NCBI GenBank assembly: GCA_963932465.1
Contig: OZ010790.1
Coordinates: 96,812,363 to 96,876,362 of the forward strand
Direction of reading: 5' to 3'
Length of the DNA stretch: 64,000 nt
Source of the DNA: Maratus speciosus
Lineage: Eukaryota > Arthropoda > Arachnida > Araneae > Salticidae
The notes under the pieces are model-generated. The model did not search any database. It was not told the origin of the DNA and saw nothing but the letters and a program-made list of their open reading frames with translations. A program made the position numbers and the translations under genes. Below, piece after piece: positions 11,547 to 22,489 of the stretch (its first letter is position 1; the number at the start of each line of letters is the position of its first letter).

Positions 11547-11884
11547 TTTTTGTAAACATTTTTGTAAATATATCTAGAAAACTTTGTGAAAATGCATAAT
11601 TTTTCATTCATCTGTTAATTTTTATCTGTTCTTATGAAATTTTTTAAGATGGGAAAGCATTTTTCGTTTAAAATGTTAGGAGATATAAATAAACACGTCG
11701 ATAAGTGCAGATAAAAGAATGTTTATTATAACAATTTAAGGAATACATTATGAATAATATCCAAATTCATGGTGGTTACGAGAATCATGGGTAACAAAAA
11801 TTTCTTTACATCCAATGTGTGCCTTCGAAATTTCAATTTTGCGATATTGTGGTAACTCTTATGCAAATAGGTTGAGTACATAGT

Positions 11885-12382
11885 CTAAATATCTTCCTTG
11901 ATTGTTAAATTCTTCAAACGTCTGGTTATTTCTTGAATATCTTCACAAAGTTTACATACAGCTGGTGATAGACTATATGATGTAGTATGCATTTTTGATT
12001 CATATTTTCTTGAAAACGGCTTTTGGCAATCTTCACAAGTGTAGGGTTTTTCATCTGTATGGATCTGTGTATGTTCTTTTAAATTCCATTTACTTAAAAA
12101 TTGTTTGTAGCAAATAGAACACATCTGTGAGAGAAATAAATGTAGACAATTAGAATTCTCTTCAATGATATGGATAAAAAACATTTGTTAAAGTACAAAC
12201 AATAAAATATTTGATTTTAAATTTACTCTAATTACGTTTCATATATGAATTATAGTATTTCATATCTAAGTACTTACATATTTATTATTCTTTAACTCTA
12301 CATGTGCTAAGAGCGAATCATTTAGATCATCCATTTCTGATAAAGAGGATTGCTTATGTCTTGATTCGTCTTGCTGCAACAT
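11885..12382 (-). CDS. Small two-finger C2H2 protein, spliced (intact copy)
   Basis: On the minus strand an untranslated 5' exon ends at 12498. Exon 2 is 12382-12278 and exon 3 is 12124-11885, with GT-AG introns and phase-0 joins. The product is 114 residues: a short acidic N-terminus from exon 2, then finger 1 (CSIC, x12, H, x3, H), an H-TDEKPY linker close to the classical TGEKPY, and a second, incomplete finger (CEDC, x12, H, then Tyr where the last His should be). A further CKLC pair and a charged C-terminal helix follow. It is probably a nuclear nucleic-acid-binding protein; no family was recognised. Unlike the left-arm copy, it has no premature stop and keeps both Cys of finger 2. Poly(A) signal at 11722-11727. 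Confidence 0.7.
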
Positions 12383-12630
12383 CTGTACAATAAAAGAAAT
12401 ATATTTATATACTTAGGAAAGGTTTAACATATAAATAATCATTTATTTATTTATTTTTATTAATACATATATGTTGTAATGATATACTAAAACTTACTTT
12501 ATTCACTAACAAAGAAATCGATTCCTCACTTGAACTAAAATCTGGAAATTTATCAGAGTTGCGCACTTAAAGTCACCTTCTCTCCCAAGTTTAACAGTTG
12601 AAATGAGAAATACTGCGCTGCTTTTCGAAA

Positions 12631-12663
12631 ATTTATATTATTCTCAATCGTTTTGATCACGTG
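12631..12663 (-). promoter_or_regulatory. TATA box and E-box of the small zinc-finger gene (right arm)
   Basis: Mirror of the left-arm promoter: CACGTG at 12658-12663 and an ATTTATA (minus-strand TATAAAT) at about 12631-12637. Its preservation fits the intact gene downstream. Confidence 0.5.
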
Positions 12664-13765
12664 ACAACTCACGCATGCATACAAATCAGTAGTATAATAT
12701 ATGTTATCAAGAAATTATGTTATAAGAATCTGATAATTATTAGAAAACTGTGAAGCATAAATCATTTTGTGATATTGATAAGTGATGTAGTAAAAATTCA
12801 TATAGTTTAGTTTTGAAAATAGGTCATTTAAAATATGAAATGTTAAAATTAAAGATTATATTCATGTAGGCTATGTATCAATAGAACTATAAACACAGTA
12901 TTAATATTTTAAGCAACTTGATGGATGATAATTCAGAAATCTTAGAAGTGTAAGATAAAACATATAATTACATTAATAATATAGACTGAATAACTCGGGC
13001 TAATTTTAATATATTAAGTGATTGTAGCAATAAGAAATGTCATGTAGGACCAATTCATATAAGGTGAAAATTGAGTATAATCAATTTTTAACTCTATTGC
13101 TGTCCTAAGTCTATATCTATCTTAATTGTGTAATGTAAAAATATACAAGGGAAGAATCAAGTCCAATGTCGATAAATATCGTGGTATTGGTTTAAAAAAT
13201 GAAAAATCATCGAATTTCACTGAATCAGAAAGTATAAAAATTTGATTAAATAATGTTTTGAGTATAAAAATTAAGTTCAAATGTGATAAATTATGGAAAT
13301 TAGTTTGTAAACTCTTATTTTTATATGTACAATCATGAAAAAAGAAAAACATTAATGTGAAATTTCCAGTTAAATACTAATGTTTGCTAATAAGAAGTGA
13401 TTACAGAATTTAATTGTGTATATAAAATTTAGACGGAACATAATAAAATTATATGGAAAACGTTAGGTTTTTAATGTGAAATTAATATAAGATATTTAAC
13501 TCATGTTTCATTCGATAAGAAATTAAAAAAATTATAAACTTAAAAATATATACAATATGTATTTTAAAATTTTAGTAAACTCGTTTTCACTTGATGAGAT
13601 AGAGTCAAGAAAAATCACAAGTTGATATGGCAAAAATAAACGACAAAAGCTTTTTCAGTTAAACAATATTTATTAATCATTTTCAACAGTTATAGGAGGA
13701 CATATACATTTTTTAAATATACAGATATTCAAATCAAGTTTATGATTTAACAAAGTTTGCATTTT

Positions 13766-14395
13766 TCATTTATGCATGTTGATCAGATGATGAATAAACT
13801 CCCTCTGGAGATAAAAGATAATTTTACAGTGTTTACAACTATATTTCTTAGGGTGAACTTTTTTATGATGTAAAAATTAAACTTCATCGTACAATTTATT
13901 GTTGCAGTATTTACATTCATATTCCTTGGGATGAACTTTTTTATGTTTAGTTAAAGCAGACTTTGTTAAAAAAGAGTTGGAACATTTATCACAATCATAA
14001 AAGTTCTTATTAGATCTCTTGTGAATTGTTAACAGAAACTTTTGTAAATAATCTTTCCCGCATTTATCGCGTTTATATGTAGTAGATGTCCTGGAATGAG
14101 TTACACTATGTCGTTTTAAATCACTGCTTTGAATGTATGTCTTTGAGCATATTTCACATTCAAGGGGTTTTTTCTCCAAATGGGATATTTGATGTCTGTT
14201 TAATGCATTCTTTTTTGAATAGGATTTTTCGCATTGATTGCAAGAAAAAGCTGGTTTTAGTTGTTCTGGTGAAGAGGGTAATATTTAAATGTTCGAAGCA
14301 TGTGCTTCTTGACTGGATATAGCTGAATTCATATCCTTTAAGTAAGATTGACTTGGATCTTCCTCTGCTAAAGACATTTCTTGAATATTACTCAT
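13766..14395 (-). pseudogene. Six-finger C2H2 gene, decayed right-arm copy
   Basis: Mirror copy of the gene at 8256-8885 in the same 210-codon frame. Codon 37 (GAA, Glu) is TAA at 14285-14287. Codon 173 (GAA) is TAA at 13877-13879. Finger 3 has lost its first Cys (C109 to Arg) and its last His (to Asn). Only a 100-codon stretch at 13877-14179 stays open, covering fingers 2-4 and part of 5. It cannot make the full protein, so this is a clear pseudogene of the left-arm gene. Confidence 0.85.
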
Positions 14396-15223
14396 TTTAG
14401 TTAAACTAGAGAATATAAGCTGACGTCTTCATATAACGAAAACAGCAAACAGTATAAAAAATTCGACTCGTTTCACTCAAAGCTATAAAATTATAGGTGG
14501 CGCTGTTTTTTTTAAGTCATAGGATTGGTTTGAAAAGTGAAAAATCGCTGAATTTCGTTAAATCTGAAAGTACTGAATTTGATTAAATAATGCTTTGTGT
14601 ATAAAAATTAAGTTCGAATATAGAAAAATCCAGTTAAATTTAATAAACATGGATATTAGTTTGTAAACTCGTATCTTTTATGTACATTCATGAAAATATT
14701 TTTAAAATGTGAAATTTTCAGTTATTGATTAGATTAAAATTAATTTATTTTGTTTAGTAATGAGTATTTCTTGAAGTGTGTCTCGTTGAGAGATTAAAAT
14801 TCTAAAAGAATGAAAAAATCTCAAACTAGTGTAAAAGTTAATCAAATTCGTTTAAATTTGTCTTTTTTCATTAAAAAATAAAATTTTTCTTTGTTATTTG
14901 TTCATTAAGGTAATGGTTTGTTAAAAGCTAAAATAAATGTTTAAATTTCCCTTTTAAGTTGAAATCCTCGTATCTTTCCTCTTTAAGTTGATATTCTGAT
15001 CTTTTTCCTTAAAAATTGATATTTTCCATTGTTTTGCTTAATTATTAATATTCATTAAGGTGTTGTTCATTCAAAATCTGGATATATGTTCAAAATCTCG
15101 AATGTATCAATGATCAAATGATCTGATAAAACAATTTTATTCATTTCCATTTTCCATATAGAAAAGAAATTTATACTATTGGTTGTAAGATCTCAAATGC
15201 AGTCATGATGTGAATAGATATAA

Positions 15224-15280
15224 TTGCCGAAACGTCAGTGAAGGCTTACTGTGGAGACACGAAAAGTTTTGATTTCCGTT

Positions 15281-15311
<31 letters not shown>

Positions 15312-17878
15312 TCCGCGATAACTGCCGCAAAAAGCACCCGATCAGCTTGAAATTAATTGGGCATATTCGTGAGATACCCGGACGTAGCTGTATAGTTTTT
15401 GGTTAAATTTGGTTCATTCGTTCGGAAAATATGGAAGATTTTATTTTTCTTTATAATGCTTTTCTACGGCAAGTCAGACGATTTTCAAATTTCCATTTGT
15501 TGAAAGAAAATGGCACGTTTGATTAATGGATTTAAATGTCAAATTATGGATACTAAAATTCCAAATAAGGGTTTTAAATTATTCCTATTATATTAAAATT
15601 TTATCAATATATCTATCAGATTTTTTTATTTACGTGTATAATGTTTTGAGGACATTTATACATGTATTCCAATAATATAAAGAATTTTTAAATTAATTTT
15701 CTTGTTTTACATGATACGTATTTGTTTTTTTTTTCCTTTTCTTCGTTGCCTAGCGACTGTTATTCGTAGCCTATCATTGCGTCAAATATGAATGAAGTTA
15801 GTAAATTACGTTAATTTTGTTGCAGGTACTATTAAAAGGCTATCACAAAAAATATTTTATCGCGCCAAATCGATGCAATTTATGCAATTAACAGTGGCCA
15901 CGATAATGAATTATTTTCCAGTAGATTTATAGATCTCCAGATATGCATATTTTGGGGGGCTTTTAATATGTTATTGCTATCGCATGGATTAGGATGTTTA
16001 AACTAATGTTTAAACATGCTATAAGTGAAAAAAAAGTACAGTTAAAGGCATGTAAATCCTTTTTAACACTTTCCAACATGGATGAAAAGTATTTATGACT
16101 TCAGTTTTTGTATCTGTCGCCTGCCGTGTTTCTCTACGTGCTCTAACTCGTGTAAATATAGTCGGGATTACATGTAATTGATATACGTTATTGAGGTTTG
16201 CCAAAGTATGTTTGATATTAAAAATGAAGAGTGTAGCATTCATAGCTTAATTACAGGGGCACTCAAAACTATTCCGTTACATTATAGTCTTTGGGAAAAA
16301 TCGTCTGCGGTGTATTTTAATAATGTTACCCAATTTTAAACGTAATGAAATTTATATACTTTATTAAGGTGCACTAGAACCTGGTTACTATAAAATATGT
16401 TATGTGTAGCACTTACAGCATGCGTACAGGGAACTCAAAAGTATTCATAATATTACAATCTTTGAAGAAAATCCTTTTGTGGCGTTTTTTAATGATGTTA
16501 CTCTGTTACAAAATAATAAAATTGATATGTATTTTTGAAACATTTTTGTAGTATATGGGGTGCAAAGCATATGTTTTTTTCAGGGTCACACAAAAGTGGT
16601 TGATTAAAATGTGGTCTACGGGGGGGAAAAACTCTTCACAGCTTATTTTAACACATTAGCGACGGGAAACGAGAATTCTCGTTTTTATTCAGAATACATC
16701 ATTGGCTAAGGGAGTGACTTCTACCTTACAGAAAAGACATTTATATTGTGTTGTCCATATTTTTTATAGATTGTAAGACATTATATATTACATCCGTACA
16801 TTGAAAAATATTTACTGCTGCATAAACATGAAAAACATATCTCAGAAACCAATTTCCGAGACACTTTCAGAAGAGGGAGGAGCTTCTACTGTTTTTAAAC
16901 CCAGATTTAATTAAATTGCCTGTCGTCAGTGTGTTAATTGTGTTGCACTAATTCAAACATTATGAAATTAAATTACATTACTGTGGTTGACTACAAGAAG
17001 CTTGAATATGATTTGTATCGTATTTATCGTTCATTTATAGGGTCACATAAAAAATTTCGGATACAGTTCTGGTCTATTAGGGATGATTGCTGAAGAGCAT
17101 TTTCGATTATGGTGTGCGTTTTAACGTTAAGTAAATTTGTGCTTAATAAGTAGTGCATAAATATTGTATAGACCATGTACAGGGATACACAAATGAATTC
17201 GTAAGTATAAATGAAAATGAGCGCGAATTGCTTCAGTGTTTTTTTTTTTATTATTATTATTATTTGAGTTATGTATTTCCCAGCCCAATTACATTTAGTA
17301 TACTAACAAATGTTTGCAGAATTTAAATAGAACCATATACAGGACTCCGCAGAAACTGGATTTATGGTGCACACTATGCATACTAATCCCCGGAAATGTG
17401 ATATGAGCAGTTTTAAGAGGGTTTTTTGTCTGCATTAAATTTAAATGTTATAGACGACACGTAAAAATCTTCACGTAATATACAGGCTGTAGAAAAGAAT
17501 TCATGTACGTTTCCGTCTATTGGTAGAATTTACTAAAGGACATTAACACAATTAATTGATAACTACAAATGTAAATTAAACTACACTACGAAGGGGTTCA
17601 GGGGGGCTCTGTCCTTCGAAGAAATCTACTCTATTATCTAAAAATTACCAGAATAAGTAGCTCATGAGATTTTCAGAATACCTTTACATAACAAGGGGTT
17701 TATTTTAACGCTTCTAATGTCAGAAACCTTCGAAATATTTTTTCGTTTTATAAATGTTTATGTAATTTCAAAACTTTAAATTTCGTTTTTTGTAGAAAGA
17801 TTAATATTACTCAAAGGGTGCTAAACACAATGAATTGTAGAGCTGACGTTGAGGCTCCTGATCTGCAGATTTACTAGT
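15224..17878. mobile_element. 2.66-kb insertion in the right arm, class unknown
   Basis: The left arm shows the empty site near 7395-7410: the flanks 'gaatagatataa' and 'tatgaacac' are nearly contiguous there, with one A between. The insert starts 'ttgccgaaacgtcagtg' and ends 'gatttactagt'. It has no clear terminal inverted repeat and no Helitron 5' TC. It holds TCTG repeats at 15280-15308. A series of diverged units begin 'acaggg-cac-aaaa' near 16253, 16427, 16580, 17037, 17180 and 17340, at about 150-bp spacing. The part at 16130-16310 matches 36173-36400 in reverse complement. No transposase was recognised. Confidence 0.75.
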
Positions 17879-18769
17879 TATGAACACTATATAAAGACAA
17901 TCAATCTTCTAAAGATAGCTAAAGTTTAACAATATAATTAGTATCTTGTAAAAATATATAAACAAGTGTATTTCAAAGTTGAAAATTTGCGTAAAAATTC
18001 ATCTTTTCTCGAAAATCTATAATTTCTTTTTTGTTGTTGTTGTTGTTTAATTAATGATATTTATTAAGTTTTTGTTGTTAAAAACTAAATTATATGTATA
18101 ACTCTTCTCTTAGAAGTCGATATTCCAGTGTTACAGTTGAAAATTTCGTAAGAAATCAGCTTTTATCCTTCAAATTGAAATTTTTCCATTGTTTTGCTTA
18201 ATTAATAATAATCATTAAGGTGATGATTGTTCAAAACTAAAGATGAACCATATGATAATTTGATTAATAATATGGGTAGAATAACTCAGATTACAATCAT
18301 GTGTTTACTGACTATATCAAAATCTGCGTTCTTGTGATATGAAAATACATCAATAAGCTGGTATAACATTCTATTGTTCGCATTCCCTGCTTGAGGGGAA
18401 GATTTGGGGTTAGCGAAGGGGTCAGTTTTCGAATATTTCTTTCAAATGTTAAACGGAGTATCGTGTTCTTCTTCAAATGCTTTTAGAGGTTGTTAAATTA
18501 AGTAATAATAAATACAAAATATGCAAGAATTGGTTTAAAAACTGAAAAAAATCACTGAATTTCATTGAATCAGAAAGCATTAAATTTATTAATTAATGGT
18601 TTATGTATAAAAAATTAAGTATTAAAATTCATTAAGGTTAATAGCCCTTCAAAAACTTAAATGTGTGCTTAACATTTCTCATTTAAGTGGATATTCTCAT
18701 CATATATTTGGGAAAAAAAATAAAGAAATAAATAAATAAAGAAATCAGCTTGTTTCCTTAAACATTATA

Positions 18770-18975
18770 ATTTTCCTTTGTTTTGCTTAATTAATAATAC
18801 TCATTAAGGTGTTAATCACCCAAAAATCAAATATATGTTTAACTTTCTCCATTTAAGTTGATATTCTGATCTTGTAGTTGAATAAAATCTACAGAAATCA
18901 GCTTTTTTCGTAAGAAATTGTTATTTTCCACTGTTTTGCTTAATTAATAATACTGATTAAGGTAAAGGTTGTTCA
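18770..18975. repeat. 151-bp minisatellite, right-arm remnant
   Basis: Two clear units of the left-arm array in reverse complement (GTTTTGCTTAATTAA near 18780 and 18935). The shorter array, together with the 2.66-kb insertion, accounts for most of the length difference between the arms. Confidence 0.75.
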
Positions 18976-19084
18976 AAATTCAAATGTAAATTTAATCTCC
19001 ATCTTATAGTATGATAATCTAGTCGATCTAACGTTCAGCTCTCATGTTATAGCAGAAAAATACTCTAAAAACGCCATTTTTCCC

Positions 19085-19245
19085 GCTAGGAGGCAGGTAC
19101 CAGAGGCGGTGTCGGAGGGGGTGCTGGCCGGAGGGGGGACGGGATGAGAGTGTCGAAGGGAGGGGGGACGGAAGGCGGTGTCGGAAGGGGTACCAGAGGG
19201 TGCACGGTGCACCCGTGCACCCTGGTCTCCCAGAAGTGTCCTTTT
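19085..19245. repeat. GC-rich block, right-arm copy
   Basis: Reverse complement of the left-arm block at 5623-5750, but with the CGGCCAGCACCCC segment that copy B lost and copy A kept. A GGTGCAC hairpin lies at about 19199-19222. The overlapping minus-strand ORF (19086-19316) is Pro-rich low complexity and is rejected as a gene. Confidence 0.6.
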
Positions 19246-19399
19246 CCTATTAACAATTTGTGGATGATCCCTATCTTGCTTTCAAAATGAGTCAAAAACT
19301 CGTCGCTCAGAGGCATGGATAAATTGTGTAAGTCACGAAGTTTGGATTTTGATATCTCTGCGAATTTTGAAGATATCGAGATGAATTTTTTTGTGTTTA

Positions 19400-19629
19400 A
19401 TTCAGGAATGGATAAGGAAAAATTTCTTAAATGGGGATTTTACTCTGCGGGGGTCGTATAAAAATTTAGTTTTTTGTATTTTCTCAATTAGACCCCCCAT
19501 GGAGTTGCAACTTATGTCATTAAAATTTGCACCTTTTTTTATGAAACATTGCAGTTGGAAGTATGGGTCTAGGGGCAATATTTAAGATAATAGCCTATTG
19601 TTTCGATATTTATGAATCACCCTGTATAG
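19400..19629 (-). mobile_element. Terminal block of the palindrome, inverted-repeat element family
   Basis: Read on the minus strand, the end is CTATACAGGGTGATTCATAA (19629 inward). It continues through CTAGACCCATACTTCC to an 'aaatttttatacgacccccg' core. The elements at 28424 and 32777 begin similarly: TATACAG or TATATAG, then a block with 'catacttcaaattac', then 'aaatttttatacggtccccc'. This suggests that the palindrome's outer boundary is a transposon terminus. The left arm lacks the last ~50 bp because GC-rich copy A abuts it. Confidence 0.55.
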
Positions 19630-19719
19630 TTCTTGTAATAGTTTTTAAACAAGTAATTGATAAATTAGTTATATTAACTAAAAGTGTAAGTCCCATCAAT
19701 ATCCATTTTGCAGAAATTA

Positions 19720-19918
19720 AGTTATGAGCAGGGCCCGACTCATGCAGGGGTATGCGGGGCACCTGCCCAGCGGCACATATGGGAGTAATAAGGATTTCAT
19801 TATAAGGTGTTAAATGATTAAAATTGGCCAAAATTGGTAAAAGTTCATATATTTTTAAGCATTCAGAAAGAGAGTGCGTCGCCTTTTCCCTCTCTGCTTC
19901 CTGTACCCCTACACCCAC

Positions 19919-19949
<31 letters not shown>
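19720..19949 (+). mobile_element. Possible retroposed fragment with poly(A)
   Basis: A 200-bp stretch from 'gggcccgactcatgcagggg' ends in an A-run of about 29 at 19920-19949. The A-tail suggests a retroposed sequence on the plus strand. No RNA polymerase III box or protein was recognised, and no target-site duplication was identified. Confidence 0.3.
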
Positions 19950-20302
19950 CGAATTATGCCATCAGAAAACTGATGATTAAAATTATTTTATAGTATTCTT
20001 TTAGTATAGAATACTATTCTATTGTTTTCACGAGAAATTCTAGATTGATCTTTTCCTCTCAGCAAAGCAAGTTAAAAATCATTAATTATAACCAATTTGG
20101 GACATTTACTTTTAGACATCTTATAATATACGTAGACACGTAAAATAAAAGTTTGCAAACTAATTCTTCTATCAATCAAAATATCATTTTTACTACTATT
20201 ATCTTACTGGTATATTTTCTTAAAGTTGTGACCATTATTTTGTAATACCCTGTATATAGATGTGAATAGTAACTGGTACGAAATTTATGAATACATACCA
20301 TA
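19950..20302. other. AT-rich spacer with a further CAGGGTAT-type end
   Basis: No gene. On the minus strand the sequence at about 20258 reads CTATATACAGGGTATTACAA, similar to the end motif at 19629, and may be another transposon end. The last five bases, 20298-20302 (CCATA), are the target-site duplication of the LTR element. Confidence 0.35.
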
Positions 20303-20692
20303 TGTCACGAGGCGTCTTCTCGTGTAATGGTTCCCGATAGTAATTAGTACTCATGAGACCAATGAGTAATCATGCCTCTAAACAAAACAAAGAACATTTA
20401 ATAATTAAGAAAAAAAGTATTTACAATTTCTAATACATCAACGGGCTAGGCATTGCCTATATCTCCCGTGGTTTCAGAGCATTCGATAATAAAAACAAAC
20501 GCAGTTTTTGCGACCAGCGGCCAAACATGTGTTCATCCTTCCAGGTCGAGGGCCTCTCTGCTCTCTCCCTCCAATGTTTATTTTCTTTCCAACCCTCGCA
20601 TCTCCCATCCGCGGAGAGTCCACTTCAGAATTCCAGAGATGCATTAGGGGTGCGATGTTGTTAGAGTGTTCGGGAGCCACACGAATGTGACA
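20303..20692 (-). repeat. 3' LTR of the Gmr1-like element
   Basis: 390 bp, TGTCAC...GTGACA, nearly identical to 27649-28038 (six substitutions noted, no indels). An AATAAA on the minus strand lies in the reverse complement of 'atgtttattttc' near 20577 and may be the polyadenylation signal. Confidence 0.92.
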
Positions 20693-20712
20693 CCTCCCTT
20701 CCACTTTCTTTC
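20693..20712 (-). promoter_or_regulatory. Polypurine tract
   Basis: Immediately upstream of the 3' LTR on the minus strand the sequence reads AAAGTGGAAGGGAGG, purine-only but for one T. That is the expected position and composition of the plus-strand primer. Confidence 0.75.
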
Positions 20713-20965
20713 ATCTGTTTTCAACCGATGAACGGAAAGTCACTAAATAATCACTATCTGAAGTCATGATGTCAGTCCATATCATGATATCAGTCCATAA
20801 CACCAGTTTTTTTCACCTTAATAAGTAAATATTGTTCTCAAGTGGAGGTTATCATTTAATTTCCCTTGTACCAGATCCATTTCCCCCCATGAGTGATAAT
20901 AGGATCGAACCGCATAAACTTCTTAACACCTATCAGTGAACACTCAGTATATCATTCCAGTTTTT

Positions 20966-21085
20966 AGGTAGATTTCGTAAGAAATACTACCTATTGCAGT
21001 CGTTACCATGGTGCGACTTTTGAAAAATTCCTTCATAACTTTTCATTATAGGACCCAAGGAACCCAAAACCACCCCCACCTAAAA

Positions 21086-21130
<45 letters not shown>

Positions 21131-21890
21131 ATGTGTGTGTGTGTGTGTGTGTATGTATGTACTAAATTTTGTCGGCACGATAAAAGTCGCAATTATGCAC
21201 GGATCGTCTTCAAACTCGCCAACAACTTTAAGATGGCGAATATCTCGGCGGGGATTGAAAATGTGCGAAATCTGCCCAACGGAATGGAAATGGGGAGGGT
21301 TCAAACTTTTTAATACCGCCTTAACATGATTCTGATAAAACGAGCTCTTACACAATAATGACAGGAAAAAATAAATATTTTTCGTTATAGCAGTTGCCAA
21401 CAATTAAAAAAAAAGCAATAAAACTCTCATCACAACAATTGCTTTTCTATTGCAAGGTTTCACGTGAAAAATTAAATTAAATAAATAGTTTGAATAATTG
21501 AAACAAATTGAATATAACGTCATAAGTTTTCTAGAGCAAGATTTCCGCATGAAAACTCAAAATGAAATAAATAGTTTGACGAATTAAAAAAATATATTTA
21601 ATCATTGGAAATAAAACGGATCTCAGCAGGCGAATATGTAAAGTCATGTGAGTTTGAAGAAACGTATTAAAACATGATGAAAACCCGACAATGGAAATAT
21701 ATTAACTTATTTTAACACTTTGAGGTTCTCTGAATTTGCTTTAGCTATTTTTTAAATCTATTCTATATACATGCGTGTATGTATTCGTGTATACTAGAAT
21801 TTTCACAAAACGTTTAGCTCTCTAGAGCGCATTCTTAGTGAAGGAACTGGGTTTGTTGGTGAATTTAGTACTTAACTTCGAAATCTACCT
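20966..21890. mobile_element. Candidate MITE inside the LTR element's 3' region
   Basis: Ends AGGTAGATTTCG at 20966-20977 and, inverted, at 21879-21890, with weaker similarity continuing inward ('gtaagaaatact' against 'gaagttaagtact'). About 925 bp, non-coding, inside the unusually long 1.8-kb stretch between RNase H and the 3' LTR. No target duplication was found, so the call is tentative. Confidence 0.4.
21089..21164. repeat. (AT)n(GT)n microsatellite
   Basis: About 34 bases of TA repeats followed by TG repeats with interspersed TATG. The ORFs across it (IYIYIY, CVCVCV, THTHTH) are microsatellite translations, not genes. Confidence 0.9.
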
Positions 21891-22489
21891 CCGCCTGTAG
21901 GCCCGAGCCGGCAGGGATTTTTTTTTCTTACTTTCATTTAAAAAAACAAATATACAAATAAAACACAATTACTATTAAAGAAATCTTCAATTTCATTACT
22001 CCTACTTTGTTTTTACAAACCCCAAATCCACTTTGATAACACATTAAAATTCAATGCAACAATCCTGCTTATACCTAGAATTAGTGTATAATTCCCATAA
22101 GCTCACACAACTATGTGATCTGTTACATTCATTCTGCCAAATTAGCATAATCCACCACATTATATTATGCATTTAATCGCTGACTTACAATTTTACAAAT
22201 CATACAACAATTAAATTTAATATTCATTAAAGAAGATGAGATTTCCACTATTATAAATCTCAATCTACTCATCTTCATTACAGTTTGGCTGCATAATTTC
22301 ATTTCTGCATGTTATACTTAATTATCATATTCACACAAACTCATCACTTATTGAATATTTTGCCCTCATAGAATATACAATTTAAAACACATTAAATACC
22401 ATTATTAATAACACACACACAAAAAAAACAATAATATTTCATAACCTAAATTACCATTTTTAAAAATATTCAACAAATTCCCACTTAAA

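Larger units (their letters stand above)
11547..19577 (-). repeat. Right arm of the 14-kb inverted repeat
   Basis: Reverse complement of 5298-11104, with a 2.66-kb insertion at 15224-17878 and fewer 151-bp repeat units. The pairing ends at 19577, where the sequence continues as 'atatttaag'; the left arm instead runs into GC-rich copy A. The arm carries minus-strand copies of both zinc-finger genes. The inversion is not perfect: each arm has private substitutions and private stop codons, so the arms evolved separately after duplication. Confidence 0.9.

Noticed and set aside
19086..19316. 76-codon minus-strand ORF
   Set aside because: It mirrors the 5558-5791 ORF through the inverted repeat, is Pro-rich at its end and has no domain; the block is a repeat.
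5298..19577. Palindrome as a sequencing or assembly foldback artefact
   Set aside because: The arms differ by many substitutions, different stop codons, a 2.66-kb insertion and array copy number. An artefact would give near-identical arms.
20453..20704. ORFs inside the LTRs (also 27783-28083)
   Set aside because: They recur in both LTRs because the LTRs are identical repeats; overlapping frames on both strands, no domains.
21008..21403. ORFs of 68-104 codons across the TA/TG microsatellite
   Set aside because: Their products are dominated by IY, CV and TH dipeptides from the simple repeat.
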